Shown here: positions 56,098 through 64,000 of the stretch, piece after piece | Layout of the letters: every line of letters begins with the position of its first letter | How positions within the stretch are numbered: position 1 is the stretch's first letter | From: Shewanella ulleungensis | GTDB taxonomy: Bacteria > Pseudomonadota > Gammaproteobacteria > Enterobacterales > Shewanellaceae | Assembly (NCBI RefSeq): GCF_014648315.1 | Contig: NZ_BMQW01000003.1 | Coordinates: forward strand, 62,001 to 126,000 | Reading direction: 5' to 3' | DNA: 64,000 bases | The notes under the pieces: generated by a model | Told to the model about the DNA's origin: nothing | The model's input: the letters and a program-made list of their open reading frames with translations, nothing else | Databases searched by the model: none | Made by a program: the position numbers and the translations under genes

Positions 56098-57452
56098 TGA
56101 AGAAGTTAATTACATCAGCGCTAGTGGCTGCAACTTTCTCTTTAGCAACCGGTATGGTTTCAGCTGCTGATGCACCGAAAACTATTGACCAGCTGTTACA
56201 GCAAGTTAAAGTTGATCGTGCTAACGAAGGTAAAACCAACGCTAAACGCGAAAGAGAATTCCAAGCAGAACGTGGCGATAAAGCTGCATTACTTAAGCGT
56301 GAAAAAGATGCTTTATCTGCTGAAAAACAACGTGGTAAAGATTTAAACCAAGCTTTTTTAGACAACGAGCGTAAGATTGCTCAGTTAGAAGAAGACTTAA
56401 AAACAGCTCAAGGTGACTTGGGTGAAATGTTTGGTGTTGTAAAAGGTGAAGCTGGCGATTTCGCTGGTAAGCTTGCAGCATCTAACATTAGCGCACAGTT
56501 TCCAGGTCGCGATGCATTTATTGCTGACCTAGGTGCACGTAAATCATTACCAAAAATTGAAGAACTAGAGCAATTCTGGGAAGCTCAATTATTTGAAATG
56601 GTTCAATCTGGTAAAGTCGTTAAGTTTGATGGCGCGGTTACTGCTATTGACGGTAACGTTGTGAATACTGCTATTCACCGTGTTGGTCCATTTAACTTAA
56701 CAGCTGAAGGTAAATATGTTGTTTACAAGCCAGAATTGAGCTTGATTCAAGAATTATCTCAACAGCCTGAAGGTTACCAAGTGAGTGCTGTCGGTTCATG
56801 GGAAAATACCACTTCTGGTACTGCTCCTTTCTATATCGACCCTGCACGTGGCGTGTTGCTAAACATCTTCACTAACAAAGCAAGTCTTGAAGACCGTTTA
56901 GAAGCCGGTGGTACAATTGGTTATATTATTTTGGCTCTACTTGCACTAGGTGCTTTAATTGCCCTTGAGCGTTTAGTTACACTTACTGTTATTGGCGGTA
57001 AAGTGAATAGCCAGCGTAAGAATATCGATAACCCAGGCAACAATGCTTTAGGTCGTATCTTGAAAGTTTATCAGTCTAACAAAGATGTTGATGTTGAAAC
57101 ATTAGAGTTAAAACTTGATGAAGCAATCCTAAAAGAAACGCCAGCTTTAGAAGCTCGTATCTCTATTATTAAAGTTATCGCTGCTATCGCACCTATGATG
57201 GGTCTATTAGGTACTGTTACCGGTATGATCGCAACCTTCCAATCAATTCAGTTATTCGGTACTGGTGACCCTAAATTGATGGCGGGTGGTATCTCTATGG
57301 CACTTATCACTACGGTTCAAGGTCTTATCGCTGCATTGCCGTTAATGTTATTACATGCAATCGTTGTTGCACGTAGTAAATCTATTGTTCAAGTTCTTGA
57401 AGAGCAAAGTGCTGGTATTATTGCAGAACATGCTGAGAAGAGGGCTGACTAA
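56097..57452 (+). CDS. ttpC: TtpC-like MotA/TolQ/ExbB proton channel family protein
   Basis: 451 residues. A signal peptide is followed by a long charged coiled-coil periplasmic region (about residues 30-260). The C-terminal third is an ExbB/TolQ domain with three membrane segments and the motif APMMGLLGTVTGMIATFQ, then ISMALITTVQGLIAALPLMLLH. This extended architecture is TtpC, the fourth component required by TonB2 systems of Vibrio. Start and stop overlap its neighbours by one base each, so it is tightly coupled with DUF3450 and exbB. Confidence 0.9.
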   Translation: MKKLITSALVAATFSLATGMVSAADAPKTIDQLLQQVKVDRANEGKTNAKREREFQAERGDKAALLKREKDALSAEKQRGKDLNQAFLDNERKIAQLEEDLKTAQGDLGEMFGVVKGEAGDFAGKLAASNISAQFPGRDAFIADLGARKSLPKIEELEQFWEAQLFEMVQSGKVVKFDGAVTAIDGNVVNTAIHRVGPFNLTAEGKYVVYKPELSLIQELSQQPEGYQVSAVGSWENTTSGTAPFYIDPARGVLLNIFTNKASLEDRLEAGGTIGYIILALLALGALIALERLVTLTVIGGKVNSQRKNIDNPGNNALGRILKVYQSNKDVDVETLELKLDEAILKETPALEARISIIKVIAAIAPMMGLLGTVTGMIATFQSIQLFGTGDPKLMAGGISMALITTVQGLIAALPLMLLHAIVVARSKSIVQVLEEQSAGIIAEHAEKRAD

Positions 57453-57979
57453 TGATGCTAATCCTGATGGACGTATGGGATTCCGTCAGGGGCTTCATGG
57501 CCTCCGGAGGCGATGTCCTCTGGTTGGTTGCAGCAGTGCTATTCCTAATGTGGGTGTTAATGCTTGAACGTTATTGGTATCTAAATTGGATATCACCTAA
57601 ACAACATCAAGCAGTAATTGCCTCATGGGAAGCAAGAGAAGAAACAACTTCTTGGCATGCTCACCGTATCCGTGAAGCTTGGGTATCCCAAGCGAAGCAA
57701 GATTTGAATGCACGTATGCTGTTAATCAAAACCCTAGTTGCCATTTGTCCAATGATTGGTTTATTAGGTACCGTAACTGGTATGATTTCAGTATTCGATG
57801 TGATGGCAGTTCAGGGGACGAGTAATGCTCGTTTAATGGCCGCTGGTATCTCTATGGCCACCATGCCTACTATGGCAGGGATGGTTGCAGCGCTATCGGG
57901 TGTTTTCTTTAGCACTCGTTTAGACTCAAAAATGAGAATCAGTTTAGAAAAGCTAAAAGACAGCATGCCTCACCACTAG
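57452..57979 (+). CDS. exbB: Biopolymer transport protein ExbB (TonB2 system)
   Basis: 175 residues, a short ExbB. The N-terminal membrane segment is VLWLVAAVLFLMWVLML, and ICPMIGLLGTVTGMISVFD and ISMATMPTMAGMVAALSGVFF follow, forming the proton-conducting core with ExbD in the inner membrane. It overlaps the ttpC stop by one base and lies 13 bases before exbD. Confidence 0.93.
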   Translation: MMLILMDVWDSVRGFMASGGDVLWLVAAVLFLMWVLMLERYWYLNWISPKQHQAVIASWEAREETTSWHAHRIREAWVSQAKQDLNARMLLIKTLVAICPMIGLLGTVTGMISVFDVMAVQGTSNARLMAAGISMATMPTMAGMVAALSGVFFSTRLDSKMRISLEKLKDSMPHH

Positions 57980-57992
57980 AGAGAGATTGAAC

Positions 57993-58397
57993 ATGGCACG
58001 TAAGAAGCATTCCAGTATGGAAGAGGAAGCTCAAATTGATATGACCCCGATGCTAGACATCGTGTTTATCATGCTGATCTTCTTTATTGTAACAACATCG
58101 TTTGTTAAGCCATCTGGCTTAGACTACAACAAGCCTAAAGCGTCACAGGCTACGTCTAAACCATCGGCAAACATCTTTATTGGCATCAGTAAAACTGGCG
58201 TCATTATGATGGAAAACCGTCAGGTTGATATCGAACGTGTAACGGCTAACGTTGAACGTATGTTAGCTGAAGCACCAGAAGCAGCTGTACTGATTCAAGC
58301 AGATAAAGACACCCAACATGGTTTGGTTGTTAAAGTGCTTGATAACGTGAAAGCTGCGGGTATTGACAAAATTTCAGTATCAGCGGGGAATGAGTAA
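57993..58397 (+). CDS. exbD: Biopolymer transport protein ExbD (TonB2 system)
   Basis: 134 residues. A single N-terminal membrane helix in IDMTPMLDIVFIMLIFFIV carries the essential Asp of ExbD/TolR proteins, which couples proton flow to TonB movement; a periplasmic domain follows. I chose the ATG after GAGAGATT. Its 3' end nearly touches the tonB start. Confidence 0.93.
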   Translation: MARKKHSSMEEEAQIDMTPMLDIVFIMLIFFIVTTSFVKPSGLDYNKPKASQATSKPSANIFIGISKTGVIMMENRQVDIERVTANVERMLAEAPEAAVLIQADKDTQHGLVVKVLDNVKAAGIDKISVSAGNE

Positions 58398-58398
58398 T

Positions 58399-59019
58399 AT
58401 GCTAAGAGCACTCGTATCAATAATCATTGGTGCTGCAGTGACTTTTGGGCTGTTTGCTTTCATGGCTTTCCTAGTCGGCGGCGGTGCGCAGCGCAACGGC
58501 GACTCAGCGGAAACCCCTGTTATTGAAATTACGATGGATAAACAGGATTCGAAGGCACAGAAAAAACCAAGGGTTACACCTAAGCCACCTCCACCACCGG
58601 AGCAGCCACCGAAGCCGGATACTACTCCGCCTGACTCATCATCTAATATTGACACCAACTTGGCGTTTAATATGGGTGGAATTGAAGCTGGCGGGCCAAG
58701 TACAGGCTTTAAGCTAGGCAACATGATGACCCGTGATGGTGACGCTACACCTATCGTTCGTATCGAGCCTCAGTATCCAATTGCTGCTGCCCGTGATGGT
58801 AAAGAAGGTTGGGTTCAACTTACCTTTACAATTAACGAACTAGGTGGTGTTGATGACGTATCTGTTATCAAGGCAGAACCTAAGCGTTTATTCGATCGTG
58901 AAGCGATTCGCGCATTGAAAAAGTGGAAATATAAGCCAAAGATTGTTGATGGAAAACCATTAAAACAACCTGGCATGACTGTGCAACTTGATTTTACTTT
59001 AGAGAAAGGAGGTAGATAA
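58399..59019 (+). CDS. tonB: Energy transducer TonB (TonB2 type)
   Basis: 206 residues. An N-terminal membrane anchor is followed by a short proline-rich stretch (PKPPPPPEQPPKP). The C-terminal TonB domain has EPQYPIAAARDGKEGWVQLTF and AIRALKKWKYKP. It is shorter than classical TonB, as TonB2 proteins are. An alternative ATG lies three codons upstream, inside exbD. It transmits the energy of the TtpC-ExbB-ExbD complex to outer-membrane receptors, possibly including the one encoded upstream. Confidence 0.92.
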   Translation: MLRALVSIIIGAAVTFGLFAFMAFLVGGGAQRNGDSAETPVIEITMDKQDSKAQKKPRVTPKPPPPPEQPPKPDTTPPDSSSNIDTNLAFNMGGIEAGGPSTGFKLGNMMTRDGDATPIVRIEPQYPIAAARDGKEGWVQLTFTINELGGVDDVSVIKAEPKRLFDREAIRALKKWKYKPKIVDGKPLKQPGMTVQLDFTLEKGGR

Positions 59020-60266
59020 TGCGTAAAGTTACTAGTATCGCTACAGCGTTATTACTTTCAGTCTGTACAAGTGCAATGTTGTCTAGTTCTGCTTTGGCCG
59101 CTGAAAAGTGTGAGATTGACAAACGTCAATCGCGCGCAGTAGGCGAAAGTGCAGCTAAAAAAGTTCAAAAATCTTTTGAAGCGTATACCGAAGGTAATTT
59201 AGACCAAGCAATTTCAATATTGCTTGAAGCTAATGCTAAAAACGATTTCGACAAAGCTTATGTCGATCGTATGTTAGGTAACTTCTACGCTGAAAAAGGT
59301 CAGATGGGCACAGCAATCAAATATTTGAAGACTGCTGTTGATGCTGACATTCTTGGTGGTACTGATCATGCTGCAACTATGCGTTTGTATGCAGATTTAT
59401 TACTACAGGAAAAAAAGTTTAAAGAAGCGATTCCATACTATTACAAATGGATGGACTTTACCTGTAAGGCTGATGCTCAAATGTATCGCCGTATCGGTAT
59501 TGCCTATACAGAGTTAAAAGATTGGAACAAAGTACTACAAGTAGCTGATAAAGGGTTATCTTTAGCTGAAACACCTGACAAAGGTCTGTATCAGATGAAG
59601 TTAACTGCTTACTTTAACCAGAAAAAGTACAAAGATGCCGTAAAAGTATTAGAAGTTATGGTTCCTTTGTTCCAAGACGACAAACGTCTATGGGTACAGT
59701 TAGCTCAGTTTTACTTAATGACTGAAGATTATGATAAATCATTAGCAACTTATGATTTGGCTTACAAAAATGGCTTTTTAGAGACAGACGGTAATATTAC
59801 TCGTTTAGCTCAATTGTTAGCGCAAAAGGGTTCACCTTATAAAGCTGCAACAATTTTTGAAAAGCACATGAAGTCTGGTCTTATTGCTGAAAACGAGAAG
59901 AGTTTATCAACTCTGGCTGGTTTTTATCATAATGCTAAAGAGCTAAAAGAAGCAGCTAACTACTACGGTAAAGCAGCAGCTATTAGCGGAAAGGGTGATT
60001 TATTCTTAAAGCAAGGTCGAATCTTAGCTTTAGATCAAAAATTCAACGATGCAATTCCAGTGCTTAAAAAAGCACTTGATGCAGGTATTGATAACCCTGG
60101 TGAAGCTCAATTTGAGCTAGCTTTAGCATACCTAAGTTTGAAAAAGTACAAGTCAGCTTATAACCGTGCAGTACTTGCTGCCAATGATAAGAAGACAGAA
60201 CGTAGTGCAAGAAGCTATATTTCTTATATTAAAGAAAAGGCACGTATTCACAACGTAACGCTTTAA
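59019..60266 (+). CDS. Tetratricopeptide-repeat periplasmic protein (TonB2 operon)
   Basis: 415 residues with a signal peptide ending near ALAAEK. At least eight TPR-like helix pairs follow (for example AYVDRMLGNFYAEKGQMGTAIKYL and AQFELALAYLSLKKYKSAYNRA). It shares one base with the tonB stop codon, so it is the last gene of the operon and is followed by a terminator. TPR proteins in this position occur in related TonB2 operons; a scaffold role is likely but unproven. Confidence 0.88.
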   Translation: MRKVTSIATALLLSVCTSAMLSSSALAAEKCEIDKRQSRAVGESAAKKVQKSFEAYTEGNLDQAISILLEANAKNDFDKAYVDRMLGNFYAEKGQMGTAIKYLKTAVDADILGGTDHAATMRLYADLLLQEKKFKEAIPYYYKWMDFTCKADAQMYRRIGIAYTELKDWNKVLQVADKGLSLAETPDKGLYQMKLTAYFNQKKYKDAVKVLEVMVPLFQDDKRLWVQLAQFYLMTEDYDKSLATYDLAYKNGFLETDGNITRLAQLLAQKGSPYKAATIFEKHMKSGLIAENEKSLSTLAGFYHNAKELKEAANYYGKAAAISGKGDLFLKQGRILALDQKFNDAIPVLKKALDAGIDNPGEAQFELALAYLSLKKYKSAYNRAVLAANDKKTERSARSYISYIKEKARIHNVTL

Positions 60267-60282
60267 ATACTAAGTTAGTAAT

Positions 60283-60310
60283 AAAAAGCCCCTTTTAAGG
60301 GGCTTTTTTA
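60283..60310 (+). terminator. Terminator of the TonB2 operon
   Basis: A 12-bp perfect stem (AAAAAGCCCCTT with AAGGGGCTTTTT) with a 2-nt loop and T tract, 16 bases after the last stop codon. Confidence 0.92.
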
Positions 60311-60525
60311 TTGCCAGTTATTTAGTGCTGGCTTATGTATTGTGTACTAAATTGTTAATTTATGTGTATTTGAATAAGTTTAGTTTCAAGTGGTGCATAG
60401 CATAGATACAATACAGTCATGATTTGATTAAAGCTGTTTAACTTATTGCTTATTGTTAGCTTTATTAAGCGTATTTCAGCGAGAGTCAATAACCCTGTGC
60501 GAGAATGTGTTAAGGAATAATAACA

Positions 60526-62355
60526 ATGAAAAAAACGATGTTGGCACTTACAGTGTCATTATTAATTACCACTCAAGGGTGTTCAGATAGCACTATTGCA
60601 CCTGAAATTAATAATACACAAAGCGACTCGAAGAGCCTGGCTGTTGAACAAACTGCTTCAGAGAAATACTTAGCGATGGTTGATGCTTTCTTTCAAGACC
60701 AACTAAAACTTGAACCTATTTATGCTACTTTTGTTGGGGTTAACGATTATAACGATCAATTTGGTGGTTCATTAACTGAAGCATACTTAACAGAACGTCA
60801 TCAGCTCAATAGCCGTTATTTTGATTTGGCTAAATCGATCAATGTAGAACAGTTATCTGCTCCGCTTAAGTTGAGTTATGATATGTTTGTTTATGATCGC
60901 AACATGGAGCTTATTGGCGAAACGTACCCAGAACGCTTTTTACCCATTAATCAGTTTTATAGTACAGTATTTACTATGGTCCAATTAGGTACCGGAGAAA
61001 GTGCACAACCATTCAAGACTGTAGCAGATTATAAAAATTGGTTATCAAGGCTTCGTGGATTTATCAAATGGACTGAATTAGCCCAGCAACGTATGGATGA
61101 GGGGATAGCAAGTAAAGTTGTACTTCCTCGAGTTCTCGTCGAAAAAATCATTCCTCAATTAGATGCCCAATTAGTTGAAGGGGCGCAAAACAGTTTATTT
61201 TATTCACCTATTAATTTGATGCCAGATAGCTTTAGTTCAGATGAAAAATCAGAATTAACACAAGAGTATCAATCTGTTATCGAAAAAGAGTTACTCCCTG
61301 CTCTAGCGCAATTACGTCAATATGTTAATGATGTGTATCTACCAAATTCAAGAGCATCAGATGGTTGGTGGGGTTTACCTAATGGTAAAGATTGGTATCA
61401 ACATCTTGCAAATAGCCATACAACAACAACATTACCAGTCGATGAAATCCATCAAATAGGTTTGTCTGAAGTTGCCCGTATCTTATCTGAGATGGATAAA
61501 GTGAGGGAACAGGTTGGGTTTAAGGGAGACCTGAATGCATTTTTTGCTTCGTTATCATCTGAACCTCAATACTTTTTTACTGATAAGCAAGATTTGATTG
61601 ATGGTTATATGATTATTAAAGATCAGATTAATGCGGTTTTACCGCAATATTTTGATGTAATGCCAAAAGCTGACTACATCGTTAAACCTGTAGAGGCGTT
61701 TAGAGAAAAATCGGCTGCTGGCGCGTCGTATGAATCACCTGCAGTTGATGGGTCTCGTCCAGGTATCTTCTATATCAATACTTATAATTTAAAAGCTCAA
61801 CCTAAATGGGGAATGACTACTCTGTCTTTACATGAAGCAGCTCCTGGGCACCATTTCCAAATAGCAATTAAGCAAGAATTAACTGATGTCCCTCAGTTTC
61901 AACGTTTCCAGGGATATACAGCCTTTGAAGAAGGTTGGGCTTTGTATGCGGAGTATTTAGGTATTGAAATGGGCGTGTTCAATGACCCTTACCAGTATTT
62001 TGGAAAATTGTCTGATGAAATGCTCAGAGCAATGCGTTTAGTCGTTGATACAGGGTTGCATGCAAAAGGTTGGAGCCGTGAGCAAGCAATTCAATACATG
62101 AAAGATAACTCACCTATGGCTGAGTCTGACATCGTTGCCGAAGTTGAGCGCTACATGGCGATTCCAGGCCAAGCGTTATCGTATAAAGTGGGTCAGTTAA
62201 CTATTTTACGATTACGCGCAGACGCTGAAAAAGCTTTGGGTGATAAGTTTGATTTAAAAGGTTTCCATGAGCAGCTATTAACTACGGGTTCGTTACCTAT
62301 GGCTGTAATGGAAAATAAGATTGCAACTTGGATAGAAGCCCAATCTGCAAATTAG
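60526..62355 (+). CDS. DUF885 family peptidase-like lipoprotein
   Basis: 609 residues. The signal peptide carries the lipobox ITTQGC, so the protein is probably lipid-anchored. The DUF885 core has LSLHEAAPGHHFQ, an HExxH-like zinc motif (HEAAPGHH), and the downstream Glu in AFEEGWALYAEYLG. This is the pattern of M32/M3-like metallopeptidases. The substrate is unknown. It stands alone, with about 260 bases upstream holding its promoter. Confidence 0.9.
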   Translation: MKKTMLALTVSLLITTQGCSDSTIAPEINNTQSDSKSLAVEQTASEKYLAMVDAFFQDQLKLEPIYATFVGVNDYNDQFGGSLTEAYLTERHQLNSRYFDLAKSINVEQLSAPLKLSYDMFVYDRNMELIGETYPERFLPINQFYSTVFTMVQLGTGESAQPFKTVADYKNWLSRLRGFIKWTELAQQRMDEGIASKVVLPRVLVEKIIPQLDAQLVEGAQNSLFYSPINLMPDSFSSDEKSELTQEYQSVIEKELLPALAQLRQYVNDVYLPNSRASDGWWGLPNGKDWYQHLANSHTTTTLPVDEIHQIGLSEVARILSEMDKVREQVGFKGDLNAFFASLSSEPQYFFTDKQDLIDGYMIIKDQINAVLPQYFDVMPKADYIVKPVEAFREKSAAGASYESPAVDGSRPGIFYINTYNLKAQPKWGMTTLSLHEAAPGHHFQIAIKQELTDVPQFQRFQGYTAFEEGWALYAEYLGIEMGVFNDPYQYFGKLSDEMLRAMRLVVDTGLHAKGWSREQAIQYMKDNSPMAESDIVAEVERYMAIPGQALSYKVGQLTILRLRADAEKALGDKFDLKGFHEQLLTTGSLPMAVMENKIATWIEAQSAN

Positions 62356-62495
62356 TCGTCTAAAATATCGCTGTTTAGGGCTTATTGATCTTCATGGTTA
62401 TTTAACCGACAAATTTCAACAGGTCTTACAGTGCCATCTTAGTGTCATTATGTTAGTGTAATTTTTTATTGAGAATATTTTTTAGGAGCCTTTAT

Positions 62496-62774
62496 ATGGT
62501 ACAAGCAACAGCAAGACATTTACTCGTTAGCACGCAAGAGCAATGCGAATCGTTAAAGCAACAAATTGAATCAGGTGCTGATTTTGCCGATGTTGCGAAG
62601 GCAAATTCTTCTTGTCCTTCTGGTGCTCAAGGCGGTGATTTAGGTTCATTTGGTCCTGGGATGATGGTCAAAGAGTTTGATGAAGTTGTGTTCAGTGCGC
62701 CGTTAAATGTTGTTCAGGGGCCGGTTAAGACTCAATTTGGTTATCACTTACTTGAAGTGACAAGTCGTGGTTAA
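62496..62774 (+). CDS. ppiC: Peptidyl-prolyl cis-trans isomerase C (parvulin)
   Basis: 92 residues, a stand-alone parvulin. ARHLLVST, CPSGAQGGDLGSFGPGMMVKEFD and TQFGYHLLEV match E. coli PpiC along its whole length, including the active-site Cys and His residues. It is cytoplasmic, with no signal peptide. The ATG preceded by TAGGAG was chosen over an upstream in-frame start. A terminator follows. Confidence 0.96.
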   Translation: MVQATARHLLVSTQEQCESLKQQIESGADFADVAKANSSCPSGAQGGDLGSFGPGMMVKEFDEVVFSAPLNVVQGPVKTQFGYHLLEVTSRG

Positions 62775-62795
62775 TGTTTAATGCATTAACTGGGG

Positions 62796-62824
62796 AAATG
62801 GCAGCCTAGGCTGCCATTTTTTAT
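62796..62824. terminator. Terminator after ppiC
   Basis: A perfect 24-base palindrome (AAATGGCAGCCT and its complement) followed by a T run. Confidence 0.9.
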
Positions 62825-62860
62825 GGTTGTTAAACCATTTCTGAATCATGAAGGCTAAAT

Positions 62861-63397
62861 ATGCAAGTGATGTTATATGCCGATAAAGTGGTGTTACGTA
62901 ATTTAACCTCAACGGATTGGGCTGATTTTTTGTCCTTGCATTGTGATCCTGTTGTACAACAATACATTCGCCCAGTGGAGAGCGAAGCCAGTATCAAAAC
63001 AACGTTTATTCAGCGCACTTTGCCTTGGTCTTTTGAAAGTGGTGAATGGTTATCTTTGGTTATTGAGCGTGTTGATAACCAAGAGTTTGTTGGTTTGATT
63101 GGCTTTAGGTGTGATGATTTATCTTTAAAACGTGCTGAAGTCGGCTACCTTATTGCAACAAGCCAGCAAGGCAAGGGGTTTGCAACTGAAAGTTTACGCG
63201 CCGTTATTGATTGGGGGGCGTTGCAATATGATATGCATAAATTTTTGGGTATTTGTGCTAGTGATAATATAGCATCACAGAGAGTTCTTAAGAAAGTTGG
63301 GTTCGTTCTGGAGGGAACATTACGACAACATAGTTGTATAAATGGTACTTGGTTTGATGATTGTTATTTAGGTTTATTAACTTCGCAAAGGCTGTAA
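62861..63397 (+). CDS. GNAT family acetyltransferase (RimJ/RimL type)
   Basis: 178 residues. The opening LYADKVVLRNLTSTDWADF and the acetyl-CoA-binding VGYLIATSQQGKGFATESLRAVIDW are typical of the RimJ/RimL GNAT group. ICASDNIASQRVLKKVGFVLEG, the usual second signature, follows. It would acetylate a protein N-terminus or a small molecule; the target is unknown. It appears monocistronic. Confidence 0.88.
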   Translation: MQVMLYADKVVLRNLTSTDWADFLSLHCDPVVQQYIRPVESEASIKTTFIQRTLPWSFESGEWLSLVIERVDNQEFVGLIGFRCDDLSLKRAEVGYLIATSQQGKGFATESLRAVIDWGALQYDMHKFLGICASDNIASQRVLKKVGFVLEGTLRQHSCINGTWFDDCYLGLLTSQRL

Positions 63398-63595
63398 CTA
63401 GATTGTCAAATCAAGCGTGAATAGAAAATAAATTGCATCATGCACTGTATTCTATTGGGCATTTGTCACATAATACGTAATACAAGTGAAAACTATTCTC
63501 GTTAGCAGGTAAAACTTTGATCTAGATTCGAGTTTCACAAGCTAAGCTCAGATAAAATTTCCGGCGTTAATAATGTTGTTTAAGGTATATGTTAC

Positions 63596-63835
63596 ATGAA
63601 GCTGAGTGAACTAAAAGCAGGTGACCGCGCAATTATCTCTGAAATCGGTCAATTAACGTTACCGCAAACAGTAAAGCGTAAGTTGTTATCGATGGGCATA
63701 ACACCTAATACGCAGTTTTCTTTTATTCGCCGAGCACCGATGGGATCGGGTGTTGAATTAGATTTACGTGGCAGTAAATTATGCATGCGTTGCGATTTAG
63801 CCGATATCATCGAGGTAGTAATAACTAATGACTAA
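63596..63835 (+). CDS. feoA: Ferrous iron transport protein A
   Basis: 79 residues with an SH3-like fold: [32 protein letters not shown] and the [18 protein letters not shown] ending typical of FeoA. It is a cytoplasmic partner of FeoB in Fe(II) uptake. Its 3' end overlaps feoB by eight bases. Confidence 0.95.
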   Translation: MKLSELKAGDRAIISEIGQLTLPQTVKRKLLSMGITPNTQFSFIRRAPMGSGVELDLRGSKLCMRCDLADIIEVVITND

Positions 63836-64000
63836 AAAATTCCATTGCGTCACTGTTGGTAATCCAAACGCAGGTAAATCGACCCTTTTTAATGCACTAA
63901 CAGGTTCCAATCAACAAGTTGGTAACTGGTCAGGTGTCACTGTCGAAAAGAAAACCGGTAAATTTAATTATTCTGGTGTTGAAATATCTCTCACTGATTT
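63828..64000 (+). CDS. feoB: Ferrous iron transporter FeoB (3' end outside window)
   Basis: The first 57 codons are visible. The G-protein P-loop, [17 protein letters not shown], is at residues 10-26, and [11 protein letters not shown], the switch I region, follows. The ATG lies inside the end of feoA, so the pair is translationally coupled. FeoB is the GTP-dependent inner-membrane Fe(II) permease; the membrane part lies beyond the window. Confidence 0.96.
   Translation, partial: MTKKFHCVTVGNPNAGKSTLFNALTGSNQQVGNWSGVTVEKKTGKFNYSGVEISLTD

Noticed and set aside
63517-63530. Possible FNR box upstream of feoA
   Set aside because: Only the left half-site TTGAT matches; the right half reads ATTCG instead of ATCAA.

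Overview
The window is about 64 kb of a gammaproteobacterial chromosome, almost certainly Shewanella. The main evidence is a complete omcA-mtrC-mtrA-mtrB metal-reduction cluster (three decaheme cytochromes plus the MtrB porin). It is flanked by the glycerate kinase/GntP permease/cdaR block and a PanP-type decarboxylase that I associate with this locus in Shewanella. A TtpC-type TonB2 operon and fairly AT-rich DNA also fit. No rRNA operon, CRISPR array or intact insertion sequence is visible. The left edge cuts an ATP-NAD kinase-family gene and the right edge cuts feoB.

Layout. 1-2.8 kb: end of an NAD-kinase-like gene, yfcL, a TrmH-family methyltransferase, a rhodanese and an alpha/beta hydrolase. 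2.9-4.1 kb: an initiator tRNA-fMet array on the minus strand, in which four intact genes alternate with four expanded, mutated pseudo-copies. 4.3-10.9 kb: rlmKL, a glutaredoxin-like gene, uup, a DUF3466 surface/secreted protein and rmf (58 codons). 11-13.4 kb: fabA and a Lon-like protease. 13.6-14.5 kb: tRNA-Ser(TGA) followed by a truncated integrase, a remnant of an integrated element. 14.5-20.4 kb: yidZ-mdtL, a chemoreceptor and a DASS anion transporter. 20.8-22.9 kb: an overlapping trio of YHYH lipoprotein, MORN-repeat protein and SCO-type copper protein. 23.4-27.9 kb: yjbQ with a probable frameshift, then uvrY-uvrC-pgsA and tRNA-Gly/Cys/Leu, with two degenerate tRNA-Gly units in front.

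28-42 kb, mostly minus strand: panP, glycerate kinase, GntP-type permease, cdaR, then mtrB-mtrA-mtrC and omcA. Together MtrA/MtrB/MtrC/OmcA would carry electrons from the periplasm through the outer membrane to extracellular acceptors. 42.4-50.7 kb: ffs (4.5S RNA), a ComFB-family gene, a histone-deacetylase-like enzyme, a DUF2057 protein, priC, a TauE/SafE transporter, dinG and the divergent polB. 51-60 kb: a TonB-dependent receptor, a SAM methyltransferase, and a six-gene operon (DUF3450, TtpC, ExbB, ExbD, TonB, TPR) that would energise outer-membrane uptake. 60.5-64 kb: a DUF885 peptidase-like lipoprotein, ppiC, a GNAT acetyltransferase and feoAB.

The most unusual structure is the pair of tRNA arrays (fMet and Gly). 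In each, one end of the tRNA gene is kept while AT-rich segments interrupt or replace the rest. Other points worth checking are the yjbQ frameshift, the twin operator-like sites before the TonB receptor, a perfect palindrome before the TonB2 operon, and an altered exonuclease motif in PolB. All functional calls come from reading the sequence and recalling protein families; no database search was run.
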